Assembly: GCA_964429135.1 (NCBI GenBank)
Contig: CAYSAU010000004.1
Span: forward strand, 1-64,000
Direction of reading: 5' to 3'
Origin: CAZSDU01 sp964429135
GTDB taxonomy: Bacteria; Bacteroidota; Bacteroidia; Bacteroidales; FEN-979
Length of the DNA: 64,000 bases
The position numbers were made by a program, and so were the translations under genes. Below, piece after piece: positions 52,513-61,292 of this stretch; positions within the stretch are counted from its first letter, which is position 1, and every line of letters begins with the position of its first letter. The notes beneath the pieces are model-generated. The model saw nothing but the letters and a program-made list of their open reading frames with translations, had not been told where the DNA came from and searched no databases.

Positions 52513-55500
52513 TTATTTCGCTAATTTCCTGTTGGATTTTCTACGTTTAAGCCAGATATTCATACGTACATCGATCAATAATAAGGCCGGAACAAAGACC
52601 AGGGTTAGGAAGGTGGCAAAGCTCAATCCGAAAATGATGGTCCAGGATAGAGGTCCCCAGAATAAAACATTATCTCCCCCGAAATATAAATGAGGATTGA
52701 GTTCTGTAAAGAGGGTGATGAAGTTGATATTCATGCCAACGGCCAATGGTACAAGACCCAGCATGGTCGCGGTGGCCGTAAGCACCACTGGCGTGACCCT
52801 GGTTTTTCCAGCCTGAATAATGGCTTCTTTTGTTTTCAATCCCCTAGATTTCAATTCATCAGCAAACTCAACAATCAGTATTCCATTTCTCACCACGATA
52901 CCTCCCAATGCTACGATCCCGAGTCCGGTCATGATCACACTGATCGGCATATGAAAGATGGCAATTCCCAGAAGTACGCCGATGATGCTGAAAATGACCT
53001 CGCTGAGTATGATCAGTGATTTGCTGAGGGATCCAAATTGGGTGATAAGGATAAAAAAGATCAGACCAATGGCAATCATCATTGCTTTGGTCAGGAAAAT
53101 CATGGTTTCTGCCTGATCCTCTCTTTCGCCCGTAAGGGTAATTTCCACACCCTTTGGTTTTTCAAAGGAAGGAATTGTTTTATTGATCATGGCGACAATT
53201 TCATTCGCAGTATAGCCTGAAAGGACTTCTGAGGATATGGTAATCACCCGCTTAAGATTTTTCCTGTGGATCCCCCCGTAAGTATCTTTGTACTGGATGC
53301 TGGCTACTGAAGAAATCGGAATCTGCCGTAATTGTCCGGAATTCATATCACGGTAAGTGATTTTTGCATTGATGACCTGGTTAATACTTTTTCTTTCCTT
53401 CTCGGAATACCTGAGCTGGATAGGATATTCGTCTTCATCTTCCTTGTATTTAGAAACCTCTTTCCCATAGATCCCAGTTCGTAATTCCATCCCGATCTGA
53501 CCAAGGGATAAGCCCTCACGGTTCGCACGAACTCTGTCAATGTTGATGATTATCTCAGGCTTATTGTTGTCGAAATCACTTTTCAGCTTTTCAATCCCGG
53601 GAATGTGAATGGAATCCAGAAAACTCTTAAATGCATTGGCCGTGGGAATTAACTCATCCAGATTTTCACCGCTGATCTCAATGTTGATTGGCTTTCCTGT
53701 CGGCGGCCCCATTTTGTTCTTTTCCACGCTAAGCGTGACTCCGGGTATGTTGTTCAGGTTTTCACGAACTTCATCCATGTATTTTTGGGTAGAAACGTTA
53801 TTCCGGAATTTGCTTTCGATAAAATTTACCGTGATTTTTCCCTTGTTGGAAGAAACCGAACGATCGAACATCCCTTCACCGGCACCAAAACCTACGTTGG
53901 AAATCACGGATTCAACGATGGGATTGTTTTTGCCCAGAACGGCATAAACCCTTTGTTCAACCAGTTTGGTTACAGAGTCTGTAATGCTTTGATCAGTTCC
54001 TTCAGGTAATTTAATATAAACAATCACGCTCGATGGCATGTTGTTCGGGAAGAAAAGCACCTTGGGCTTTGTCAATCCGGTGATAAAAATGGCGACAAAA
54101 AATAATACGATTACCGCATAAAACAAATACCAGGGATTTCTTCCTTTCAGGAAGAATAAAAGGGCTTTCTCATAAATCCTCATTATCCAGGGCCATGTTC
54201 TAGTTTGGAATTTTGCAATGGCATTTTTAAGTATCAACCGATAGAAGGCATTAAGAATCATGGCAAGAATCAAAATATTTCCGATGGCAAATCCTCCGGC
54301 AATATAACTGATGAAGGCCATAACCAGCATAACCGTACTATGGATAAGGAGTTTTTTCTTATTGGCTTTATGCTCAACCTCATCGTATTCATGTTTCATA
54401 AAAGTCACGGCAAAGACAGGATTGATAATATAAGCCACAAAGAGTGAAGCAAATAAAGTCAGGATTAAAGTTACTGGAAGATAATGCATGAATTTCCCGA
54501 CAATTCCGGGCCAAAAAGCCAATGGAAAGAAAGGCGCCAGGGTAGTTAGGGTTCCTGAAAGAATAGGCAGAAATACTTCTCCGGCTGCATGTTTGGCCGC
54601 TTTGACAATATCAGGTTCATCCCGGTGTAGCCGGTGTGTATTTTCTATCACGACTATGGCATCATCCACGATGATACCCAGTGCAAAGATGAATCCAAAC
54701 ATCACGATCATGTTCATAGTAAATCCAAGACTGGGCATGATAAGGTAGGCAACAAACATGGAAAGTGGTACTGATAAGGCAACAAAGAAAGCGTTATTGA
54801 ATCCCATGAAGAACATCAGCACGATCACCACCATGATGAATCCGATAATGATGGTATTATTCAGTTCTTCAAGTGTACTTTTGGTGAAACGGGACTGGTC
54901 ACCGGTGATGGTTACTTTCAGATCAGGTGGGTAATTGTCCTTTTTCAGGTCACTGATGATCTCCTTGATTTCATCCGAAGCCTTGATCAGATTTTCTCCG
55001 CTTTTTTTTATGACGTTGAGGGTGATTACGTTTTTTCCGTCAAAACGGGCAAAACTCTCCTGTTCCTTAAATGAGTCTTTTATTTCTGCGATGTCCTGAA
55101 TATACACGATGGCTCCACTGGCCGATTTCAGCATGATGGTCTTGATCTGATCAGGGGTCGAAAACTGACCAGCCAGGCGAATGGTGTATTTTGTTCCGAA
55201 AGAAGTGATGGTTCCGGCTGAGATGGTCACATTTTCAGCCGAAATGGCTGATTCAATATCACGAAAGGACACGCTAGCGGCCTGCATTTTATACATATCG
55301 ACATCCACCTGGATTTCACGTTCAAGAGCCCCGACAATGTCAACACGGGTGATTTCTTTCAGGGTTTCAATTTTATCCTGGGCATCTTCTGCATACTTTT
55401 TCAAACGCTGAAGATCGTAATCCCCGGCAAGATTGATATTCATAATCGGAATTTCCGAAAGATCAATTTCTTTAATATCCGGGTCCTTGGGAAGGTTATT

Positions 55501-55890
55501 GGGAAGATCAGTCTTGGACTTGTCAACGGCATCCCTAACCCTCTGCTTGGCTTCGGAAATTTCAATTCCGGGGTTAAATTCTACCACTATTGTGGAAAAA
55601 TCTTGTATCGAATTGCTGGTGATTTTCTTGACATCGGCCAGTGATTTGCATTGTTTCTCAATGGGGCGGGTTACCAGATTTTCCATATCCTCGGGAGAGG
55701 TGCCTGGATAAACGGTATTCACCAGAATAGTAGGAATAACAATTTCCGGCAATTGTTCTTTAGGAATACTGAAATATGAAAGCAATCCCAAAGTGGTAAT
55801 GATAATAGTCAGCACATAGATGCTCACTTTGTTGTCGATAGCCCAACTGGTTGCAAAAAATTCTTTGACCCTATTCTTCTTGTTTTTCAT
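52513..55890 (-). CDS. RND efflux transporter permease (AcrB-type)
   Basis: 1125 residues. Typical RND order: first TM with IDNKVSIYVLTIIITTLGLL, FSIPKEQLPEIVIPTILV (periplasmic start), TM4 with FALGIIVDDAIVVIENTHRL (proton relay Asp pair), the central duplication, and the last TMs with GIVALGGIVVRNGILIVEFADEL and TRVTPVVLTATATMLGLVPLA. About 70-100 residues longer than AcrB, from extra length in the central TM6-TM7 region (KKKLLIHSTVMLVMAFISY). It lies 10 bases downstream of the MFP gene on the minus strand. Substrate unknown. Confidence 0.92.
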   Translation of the reverse strand: MKNKKNRVKEFFATSWAIDNKVSIYVLTIIITTLGLLSYFSIPKEQLPEIVIPTILVNTVYPGTSPEDMENLVTRPIEKQCKSLADVKKITSNSIQDFSTIVVEFNPGIEISEAKQRVRDAVDKSKTDLPNNLPKDPDIKEIDLSEIPIMNINLAGDYDLQRLKKYAEDAQDKIETLKEITRVDIVGALEREIQVDVDMYKMQAASVSFRDIESAISAENVTISAGTITSFGTKYTIRLAGQFSTPDQIKTIMLKSASGAIVYIQDIAEIKDSFKEQESFARFDGKNVITLNVIKKSGENLIKASDEIKEIISDLKKDNYPPDLKVTITGDQSRFTKSTLEELNNTIIIGFIMVVIVLMFFMGFNNAFFVALSVPLSMFVAYLIMPSLGFTMNMIVMFGFIFALGIIVDDAIVVIENTHRLHRDEPDIVKAAKHAAGEVFLPILSGTLTTLAPFFPLAFWPGIVGKFMHYLPVTLILTLFASLFVAYIINPVFAVTFMKHEYDEVEHKANKKKLLIHSTVMLVMAFISYIAGGFAIGNILILAMILNAFYRLILKNAIAKFQTRTWPWIMRIYEKALLFFLKGRNPWYLFYAVIVLFFVAIFITGLTKPKVLFFPNNMPSSVIVYIKLPEGTDQSITDSVTKLVEQRVYAVLGKNNPIVESVISNVGFGAGEGMFDRSVSSNKGKITVNFIESKFRNNVSTQKYMDEVRENLNNIPGVTLSVEKNKMGPPTGKPINIEISGENLDELIPTANAFKSFLDSIHIPGIEKLKSDFDNNKPEIIINIDRVRANREGLSLGQIGMELRTGIYGKEVSKYKEDEDEYPIQLRYSEKERKSINQVINAKITYRDMNSGQLRQIPISSVASIQYKDTYGGIHRKNLKRVITISSEVLSGYTANEIVAMINKTIPSFEKPKGVEITLTGEREDQAETMIFLTKAMMIAIGLIFFILITQFGSLSKSLIILSEVIFSIIGVLLGIAIFHMPISVIMTGLGIVALGGIVVRNGILIVEFADELKSRGLKTKEAIIQAGKTRVTPVVLTATATMLGLVPLAVGMNINFITLFTELNPHLYFGGDNVLFWGPLSWTIIFGLSFATFLTLVFVPALLLIDVRMNIWLKRRKSNRKLAK

Positions 55891-55900
55891 GCTTTATTCA

Positions 55901-57019
55901 TTAAAACTCGATGGGCTGTCCATCATAAAGATCTTTATAACCAGCAGTAATAATTTTATCTCCTTCGTTAAGGCCGCTCACAATCTCTGTCAGACCGTTG
56001 AATGAAATAAAAGAGATCACGGATTTTTTACGTGCCAGTTTTTTCCCATTCTCTTCTGAAGCGACAAAAACAAATTGCCCATCATTTCTTGAATTCTGTA
56101 TAAAATTCTGAGGAATAGCCACCGTTGAAGGATTGTCATAATCCTTAATTCGCAAAACTGCGATCATATTGGCACGAAAAGTAATATGGTTAACCGGAAG
56201 TTCCACTTCCACCAAAAAAGTACGGTTGGTTGGATTGATGTATTTGCTCGCAAAAGTAACCTTCTGGTCCAGTTCCTGGTTAAAATCTGGTAAAAAAACT
56301 TTAACTGGTGCTCCCGTCTTTATTTTGGAGGAATAGGCCTCACCGACATCGGCAAGTGCTTTTGCCTTTGAAAAATTCACGATCCTGAATGCAGGAATGG
56401 GGGATGCAGAGGAAGCCATCTGCCCAACTTTAATTGGGATATCTTCCACATTTCCATCAATGGGGGAGGTGATGACCGACATCTTAATCTGATCCTGTAA
56501 AGTGTTGATGCCGTTTTGAGCAGATTCCATGTCGTTCTTGGTTTTGAGATACTGAACTTCAGAACCTATTTTCTGATCCCAGAGGGTCTTCTGCCGTTCA
56601 TAAATATCCGTAAGAAAGGCAAGTTTGTTTTGAAGATCCTTGAGTTGCTGTTTCAGCACATCGGCATCCAGTTCAGCTAACACCTGTCCTTTTGTTACGT
56701 AATCGCCTTCTTTAACAAGAATTTTTGTGACGACACCGCCCTGGTTTCTTGGACTGACACCGATGTTCTCATTGCCATCAATTCTCCCCTGAACTTCAAT
56801 GTAATGCTGAAATGATTGCTTTTTAATCGGCTCAACGATAACCTTGGTGGCAGATACCGAACCCATTGGATGAAGTTCCTTTTCCAGCTTCAGAATTTCC
56901 TGGGTTATATTATTTCTTTCCTTTTTCAGTTGTTCCAGCCTGAGCTTTTTATCCCCTTCCTTACTTCCGCAGGAAAGAAGAAAAAAAACAAGCCCAACAA
57001 AAAAAAATAAATTTTTCAT
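55901..57019 (-). CDS. RND efflux membrane fusion protein (lipoprotein adaptor)
   Basis: 372 residues from ATG 57017-57019 (another start 24 bases upstream, at 57043, overlaps the presumed -7 box). SPII lipobox LLSC, so lipid-anchored to the inner membrane. Coiled-coil N-part (LRLEQLKKERNNITQEILKL), lipoyl domain (GVVTKILVKEGDYVTKGQV), helical hairpin, second lipoyl (VITSPIDGNVEDIPIKVGQ), beta-barrel and terminal domain (GLNEGDKIITAGYKDLYDGQ). First gene of the operon with the RND permease. Confidence 0.88.
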   Translation of the reverse strand: MKNLFFFVGLVFFLLSCGSKEGDKKLRLEQLKKERNNITQEILKLEKELHPMGSVSATKVIVEPIKKQSFQHYIEVQGRIDGNENIGVSPRNQGGVVTKILVKEGDYVTKGQVLAELDADVLKQQLKDLQNKLAFLTDIYERQKTLWDQKIGSEVQYLKTKNDMESAQNGINTLQDQIKMSVITSPIDGNVEDIPIKVGQMASSASPIPAFRIVNFSKAKALADVGEAYSSKIKTGAPVKVFLPDFNQELDQKVTFASKYINPTNRTFLVEVELPVNHITFRANMIAVLRIKDYDNPSTVAIPQNFIQNSRNDGQFVFVASEENGKKLARKKSVISFISFNGLTEIVSGLNEGDKIITAGYKDLYDGQPIEF

Positions 57020-57040
57020 AGAAGAAATGTTTTTGGAGCG

Positions 57041-57048
57041 CAAAGATA
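57041..57048 (-). promoter_or_regulatory. -7 box of the MFP-RND operon
   Basis: TATCTTTG on the minus strand, 22 bases before ATG 57019. It overlaps the alternative start at 57043, supporting the shorter protein. -33 element not clear. Confidence 0.4.
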
Positions 57049-57161
57049 GAAATTTCCAGAGCAGGTAAAAAACTTTTTAGGCGAAAATCGTTTCCGTGTA
57101 CTCTTTTAATGCTTTTTTTGTATCTTTATTTTTTCAATAGAAAAAGTTTATCAGGATAAAA

Positions 57162-58403
57162 ATGAAAAGAAAAAGGGTGATGATATGCTTGTCAGTAGGT
57201 TTAATGACAGTTTTTTCTGCCATATCCCAGACAAATTGGTATAAAATTCCACAATTTGCGGTACCTCTTGCGGTGGTTTCCGAGAATATAGGATTCAGCT
57301 GTCTAAATGAAAGTTTAGGATCCCATGGGAATAAATATACCCTTTTTAAATCTATCGATGGGATGTGCAGTTATACAGTTATTAAATCTAATTATGGAGA
57401 CCTTGGTGGGGTTTATTTGGCAGAACTTTTCTTCTGCAATGATACGCTTGGATTTATAGCAGAATCTGATAAAGGATTTCCTTCATTTTTTAGAACATTG
57501 GACGGAGGGGGTCATTGGCAAAACATATCAGGAGACGGAAACGTTTCAAATTTTAAAATATTTTTTTTAAATAAAAACTTGGGATATTATTGTTTTTATC
57601 CGGAAGGGTCCAATTACAGTTATCTGAGGAAATATGAGAATGGAATTATTCGTCCTATTTTAGAAACGCATCAATATTTATTTAAACAACCGGTGATTTT
57701 TTTCAAGTCAGATGTTCTGGGTTTTATACTTTGTGATGATTCCTTGGGTGGACATGTCATTCTCCGTACGCAGGATTCAGGATTATCATGGATGGAAGTC
57801 CTAAGGGATTCTCTGAATAAATTCCGTGATTTTTGTTTTATCAATGATACTATGGCCATAACTATTGGGGATAATGCGACTATATACATTTCTTACGACC
57901 AAGGATCTGCCTGGAAGAAAATCCAGCTTCCCTGGACACAACATCTCAATTCGGTTTATTTTTATAGGGACAGTCTTGGATATGTTGCTGGAAATAATGG
58001 CTTATTAATCTCCATGAAAATATCATCACTGGGTCTTGATTACCATTCTGTAGAATTTCCATCAGAAAAAAACCTTAAATATGTCAGGGTTTTTGGCGAA
58101 AATAAATGCTTTGTAATAGAAACAGATGGTTCTTTGTATCGTAATTTTTCACCTCAAGGCACGGTCAACATTAATACTGACTATTTCAATATTTTCCCCA
58201 ACCCCGTTAATGATATATTATTTATTGAACCCCGGAATCATGTCGTGGAATTTGAAATCAAGCTGATTTCTTGTCTTGGGAGAGAGATACTATTAGGTAA
58301 TAACATCAGAAAGATTGATTTTACAAATTATTCCTCCGGAGTCTATTTTATTCTTTTTATGGGAAAAGGAACTTTTGCAGTGAAAAAGATACTAAAACAA
58401 TAA
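57162..58403 (+). CDS. Secreted BNR/YCF48-like propeller protein with T9SS type A sorting domain
   Basis: 413 residues. Signal peptide ends SAISQ. Several Asp-box-like blades: RTLDGGGHWQNISG, RTQDSGLSWMEVLRD, SYDQGSAWKKIQLPW, giving a seven-blade-type propeller as in YCF48/sialidase-like proteins. The last ~75 residues form a sorting domain: FNIFPNPVNDILFIEP, SCLGREILLG, YSSGVYFILFMGKG and the terminal FAVKKILKQ. It is divergent from the efflux MFP gene and lies 11 bases upstream of a TetR gene, so the two may be co-transcribed; a link between the exoprotein and the pump is not obvious. Confidence 0.8.
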   Translation: MKRKRVMICLSVGLMTVFSAISQTNWYKIPQFAVPLAVVSENIGFSCLNESLGSHGNKYTLFKSIDGMCSYTVIKSNYGDLGGVYLAELFFCNDTLGFIAESDKGFPSFFRTLDGGGHWQNISGDGNVSNFKIFFLNKNLGYYCFYPEGSNYSYLRKYENGIIRPILETHQYLFKQPVIFFKSDVLGFILCDDSLGGHVILRTQDSGLSWMEVLRDSLNKFRDFCFINDTMAITIGDNATIYISYDQGSAWKKIQLPWTQHLNSVYFYRDSLGYVAGNNGLLISMKISSLGLDYHSVEFPSEKNLKYVRVFGENKCFVIETDGSLYRNFSPQGTVNINTDYFNIFPNPVNDILFIEPRNHVVEFEIKLISCLGREILLGNNIRKIDFTNYSSGVYFILFMGKGTFAVKKILKQ

Positions 58404-58414
58404 ACATTAGAAAA

Positions 58415-59038
58415 ATGGAGTCAAAAACCATGGCTATTCTTGATCAGGTCAGAAAACTATATCAGAGATATGGCATTAAGAGTGTTACAATGGATGATGT
58501 AGCTCAAAGCTTGAATATTTCAAAAAAAACCTTATATGCTCATTTTAAAGACAAAGAAGATCTCATCCGACAAGTCATGAGGGATGAAGACGAAAATCGT
58601 TGTGATTTTTTCAGTGAAATTGAAAAGAAAAATCAGAATGCGATTGATGAATTATTCGAAGTGCATAAAATGATTAATGGAATATTCAAGGAATATAATC
58701 CTGCTATGGAATATGACATCAGGAAATCCTACCCTGGTTTATTTTTTCAAATTAAAGAAACCAGAAGAAAAAGGATGGTTGATGCTGTTCAGAAAAACCT
58801 GAATAAGGGGAAAAAGGAAGGATTATACAGAAATGAAATGAATTCCGGAATCCTTGTCAAATTTCATGTTTTTTCTATTGAAAACCTAATTGATAACGAT
58901 TTCTTTTCTCAAGACGAGCTTACTTCTTTCAAGGTTTTCCACGAAATATTTATTTACCATCTTCAGGGAATATTAAGTCATGAAGGAAGGATATATTTTG
59001 AAAACAATTATGGGAAGTTTAAACTTGCTTCGGATTAG
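58415..59038 (+). CDS. TetR/AcrR-family transcriptional regulator (efflux locus, second copy)
   Basis: 207 residues. HTH at ~20-47 (IKSVTMDDVAQSLNISKKTL, then YAHFKDKEDLI). The ligand domain shares with the copy at 50528 the acidic-aromatic start MEYDIRKSYPGLFFQIKETR and the segment IVQKNLNKGKKEGLYRNEM-like IQKGIRQGMYRDDL. Both proteins seem to be one paralogous pair that flanks the efflux genes. It probably controls its own operon or the pump. It follows the T9SS gene by 11 bases; no separate promoter box was found between them. Confidence 0.86.
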   Translation: MESKTMAILDQVRKLYQRYGIKSVTMDDVAQSLNISKKTLYAHFKDKEDLIRQVMRDEDENRCDFFSEIEKKNQNAIDELFEVHKMINGIFKEYNPAMEYDIRKSYPGLFFQIKETRRKRMVDAVQKNLNKGKKEGLYRNEMNSGILVKFHVFSIENLIDNDFFSQDELTSFKVFHEIFIYHLQGILSHEGRIYFENNYGKFKLASD

Positions 59039-59090
59039 CGGGGAATCCTAAAAAAAAGTATATTTACATCCTTAATATGTTCAGGAAGAA

Positions 59091-59624
59091 ATGATGTCAG
59101 ACCAGGACCTGATCCAAGGATGTCTTCAACATGATGTTCATGCCCAGGAGTTATTTTATCGGCGTTTTGCAGGTAAGATGTTCGGGGTATGCCTGAGGTA
59201 TGCTTCAGATTATATGGAAGCTGAAGATATTCTTCAGGAGGGGTTTATCAGGGCCTTCAATAATCTATATCAATTTCGTTTTGAGGGGTCTCTGGAAGGT
59301 TGGCTGAAGAGAATCATCGTGAATACAGCGATTAATTTTGTTAAAAAGCAGATCAGGCAGCAAAGAATGGAAGTCAATATTGAAAGCGCCTCAGGTTATG
59401 CAACGATAACCGAGGATGTCTTGTCTAAATTATCAGTAGAAGAATTATTAGTGATGATTCAACGTTTACCGGTCGGTTATCGTACTGTATTTAACCTGTA
59501 TGTCATAGAAGGATATAATCATAAAGAGATTGGATTGAAGCTCGGGATATCAGAGAATACGTCTAAATCACAATTATTCCGGGCAAAACAGGCGATTCAG
59601 AAAGAACTGTTAAAATCAGGCTAA
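59091..59624 (+). CDS. ECF-type RNA polymerase sigma factor
   Basis: 177 residues. Region 2 with AEDILQEGFIRAFNNLYQF and the region-4 HTH with GYRTVFNLYVIEGYNHKEIG, then LKLGISENTSKSQLFRAKQ. Regions 1.1 and 3 are absent, as usual in ECF factors. A weak AGGA lies at 59083; its 7-base distance from a second ATG at 59094 suggests that the start could be one codon later. The following gene encodes a membrane protein likely to hold this factor inactive. No recognition site could be derived. Confidence 0.9.
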   Translation: MMSDQDLIQGCLQHDVHAQELFYRRFAGKMFGVCLRYASDYMEAEDILQEGFIRAFNNLYQFRFEGSLEGWLKRIIVNTAINFVKKQIRQQRMEVNIESASGYATITEDVLSKLSVEELLVMIQRLPVGYRTVFNLYVIEGYNHKEIGLKLGISENTSKSQLFRAKQAIQKELLKSG

Positions 59625-59635
59625 GGGAAATCCAG

Positions 59636-60211
59636 ATGGAAGAAAATTACGATATCGGAACAAAATTCCGGGAAATGTTTTCCGATTTTGAGCCTTCACC
59701 CCCAGAAAGGGGATGGGTTCGGTTGAAGAATCATTTGTACGCGGAACCCCGGTATGAAGGGCTCTGGTCATGGATAGCTCAGCTCCCGGTGACTTCACCC
59801 CGGATTTTCAGGCTTTCTGCCGGATTCATCATACTTATCATAGGATTGCTCCTTAGCCTGGTATGGTTTTCTTCGGGGGAACATTTTGCCTTACGTGGAC
59901 ATGCCTATTCGGGAGAACTGAGATTATGCAGAGGAACAGCTTACCTGTTTAAGGTTGAGGATAAAGCAAAGCCTTTTGATTCACTGAAGAACATCAGGTC
60001 ATCTGATATCGATGAACAAGGGTATTATGAATTTTCACGGATTGAACCCGGGAGATACCTCGTCAGGGTTGCTCCCATGAGGAATACCGAGGGGCATAAA
60101 CGATTTCACCCCTCCTGGTACGACCAGCAGATTGCTCCGGATTCAGCTCAGGTAATCCATATCGAAAGCACGGATATGACTGTAGATGTTCATCTTTTGC
60201 CTCGCCATTAA
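59636..60211 (+). CDS. Probable anti-sigma factor with periplasmic beta-sandwich domain
   Basis: 191 residues, 11 bases after the sigma gene. Cytoplasmic N-terminus of ~53 residues with SDFEPSPPERGWVRLKNHLY, a motif common in Bacteroidota anti-sigma factors, one membrane helix (FRLSAGFIILIIGLLLSLVW, ~57-78), then ~110 periplasmic residues. That part (GELRLCRGTAYLFKVED, DEQGYYEFSRIEPGRYLVRV) looks like a transthyretin/carboxypeptidase-regulatory-like sandwich, as in surface-protein linkers. It could sense an envelope signal and release the sigma factor. The HExxH-zinc type of anti-sigma fold (ZAS) is not present. Confidence 0.65.
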   Translation: MEENYDIGTKFREMFSDFEPSPPERGWVRLKNHLYAEPRYEGLWSWIAQLPVTSPRIFRLSAGFIILIIGLLLSLVWFSSGEHFALRGHAYSGELRLCRGTAYLFKVEDKAKPFDSLKNIRSSDIDEQGYYEFSRIEPGRYLVRVAPMRNTEGHKRFHPSWYDQQIAPDSAQVIHIESTDMTVDVHLLPRH

Positions 60212-60226
60212 AAAAATAAATTAAAA

Positions 60227-60685
60227 TTATTCATTATCTGAGGCATACCATTCAGCATAAGAGGTTGAGGTTTCACGTAACTTCATATGGTGGAGTTTTA
60301 CTCCATTAGGCAATATTTTTGTGATACGCTTGGCAAAATCGACTAACAGGTTTTCACTGGTTGGCTGATAGGGCAATGAAATGATGTTGCAGAAAGGCTC
60401 CCCGGTGTTTTTTAACGATTCAATCGGGTCATTCGAGCAAATCATCAGTGCATGGTCCAGTGGATCGACAATGTGTTGTTTGATCAGTTTTTTCATGTCG
60501 CTGAAGTCCATCACCATTCCAAGTTTGGAAGAACCCGCTTCGTTTAACGGATTTCCCGTAATAGTAACAGAAAAGGCATAGGAATGACCGTGAATATTTT
60601 TACACGGGCCGTCATAACCCTTTAGGGCATGGGCTGCTTCAAACCGGAATTCCTTTGTGACACGGATGATTGGTTGAACATTCAT
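60227..60685 (-). CDS. 6-carboxytetrahydropterin synthase / 6-pyruvoyltetrahydropterin synthase family
   Basis: 152 residues. Zinc ligands His19, His32 and His34 (RFEAAHAL; CKNIHGHSYAF), catalytic Cys28 in the same stretch, MDFSDMKKL and DHALM, and the PTSENL region. This is the QueD type that makes the queuosine precursor from dihydroneopterin triphosphate, though related enzymes serve pterin synthesis. QueC, QueE and QueF are not in the window. Last gene of the tnaA-mntP-this minus-strand series, with 42 bases of spacing from mntP. Confidence 0.86.
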   Translation of the reverse strand: MNVQPIIRVTKEFRFEAAHALKGYDGPCKNIHGHSYAFSVTITGNPLNEAGSSKLGMVMDFSDMKKLIKQHIVDPLDHALMICSNDPIESLKNTGEPFCNIISLPYQPTSENLLVDFAKRITKILPNGVKLHHMKLRETSTSYAEWYASDNE

Positions 60686-60727
60686 AGCGTAAAGGTTAAA
60701 GATTTGATAACGAATATGGAACGAAGA

Positions 60728-61288
60728 TTATTGAAGAAGGATATGTTCGATAAGGATTTTTAATCCGATTCCAATGAGAACCAATCCGCCAAATCTTTCA
60801 GCCCAGCGAACAGGAAGAAAAGTCGTTTTACCTCCGATTTTTGATCCTAAAAGGGAGACAAGAAAAGTTGTCAGGGTGATCAGGATCACGGCGAATAGAA
60901 TGTTTACCCTGATAAATCCAAACGATATGCCCATAATCAGGGCATCAATGCTCGTTGCGACAGAGAGACTGAGCAGAACAGTGATTTTCCGGATATCCAC
61001 AATTTTTTTTTCATCAGGGTTTTTAAAAGATTGGAAAATCATCTTCAATCCGATAAATGATAAGATTCCAAAAGCAAACCAATGATCGATACTTGAAATA
61101 AACACCAACAGGCTTTTTCCAATAAACCATCCCATCAATGGCATCAGTCCTTGAAAAACCCCGAAGAACAATGCTATCCTGAAAGTTTCTTTCCAATTGG
61201 GTTTTTGGGAAGTCCCGAAACTTAATGAAACGGCAAAACAATCCATGGAGAGTCCAAGGGCAATTAAAAAAATCTCCAGCAGGCTCAT
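60728..61288 (-). CDS. mntP: Manganese efflux pump MntP
   Basis: 186 residues with six membrane helices in two repeats of three. The repeat signatures are SMDCFAVSLSFG in the first half and SIDALIMGISFG in the second, the conserved Asp-containing MntP motifs. It exports Mn(II) from the cytoplasm. It starts four bases after the tnaA stop, so it is probably in that operon. No yybP-ykoY-type leader could fit, as the gene has no leader of its own. Confidence 0.9.
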   Translation of the reverse strand: MSLLEIFLIALGLSMDCFAVSLSFGTSQKPNWKETFRIALFFGVFQGLMPLMGWFIGKSLLVFISSIDHWFAFGILSFIGLKMIFQSFKNPDEKKIVDIRKITVLLSLSVATSIDALIMGISFGFIRVNILFAVILITLTTFLVSLLGSKIGGKTTFLPVRWAERFGGLVLIGIGLKILIEHILLQ

Positions 61289-61292
61289 CTAA

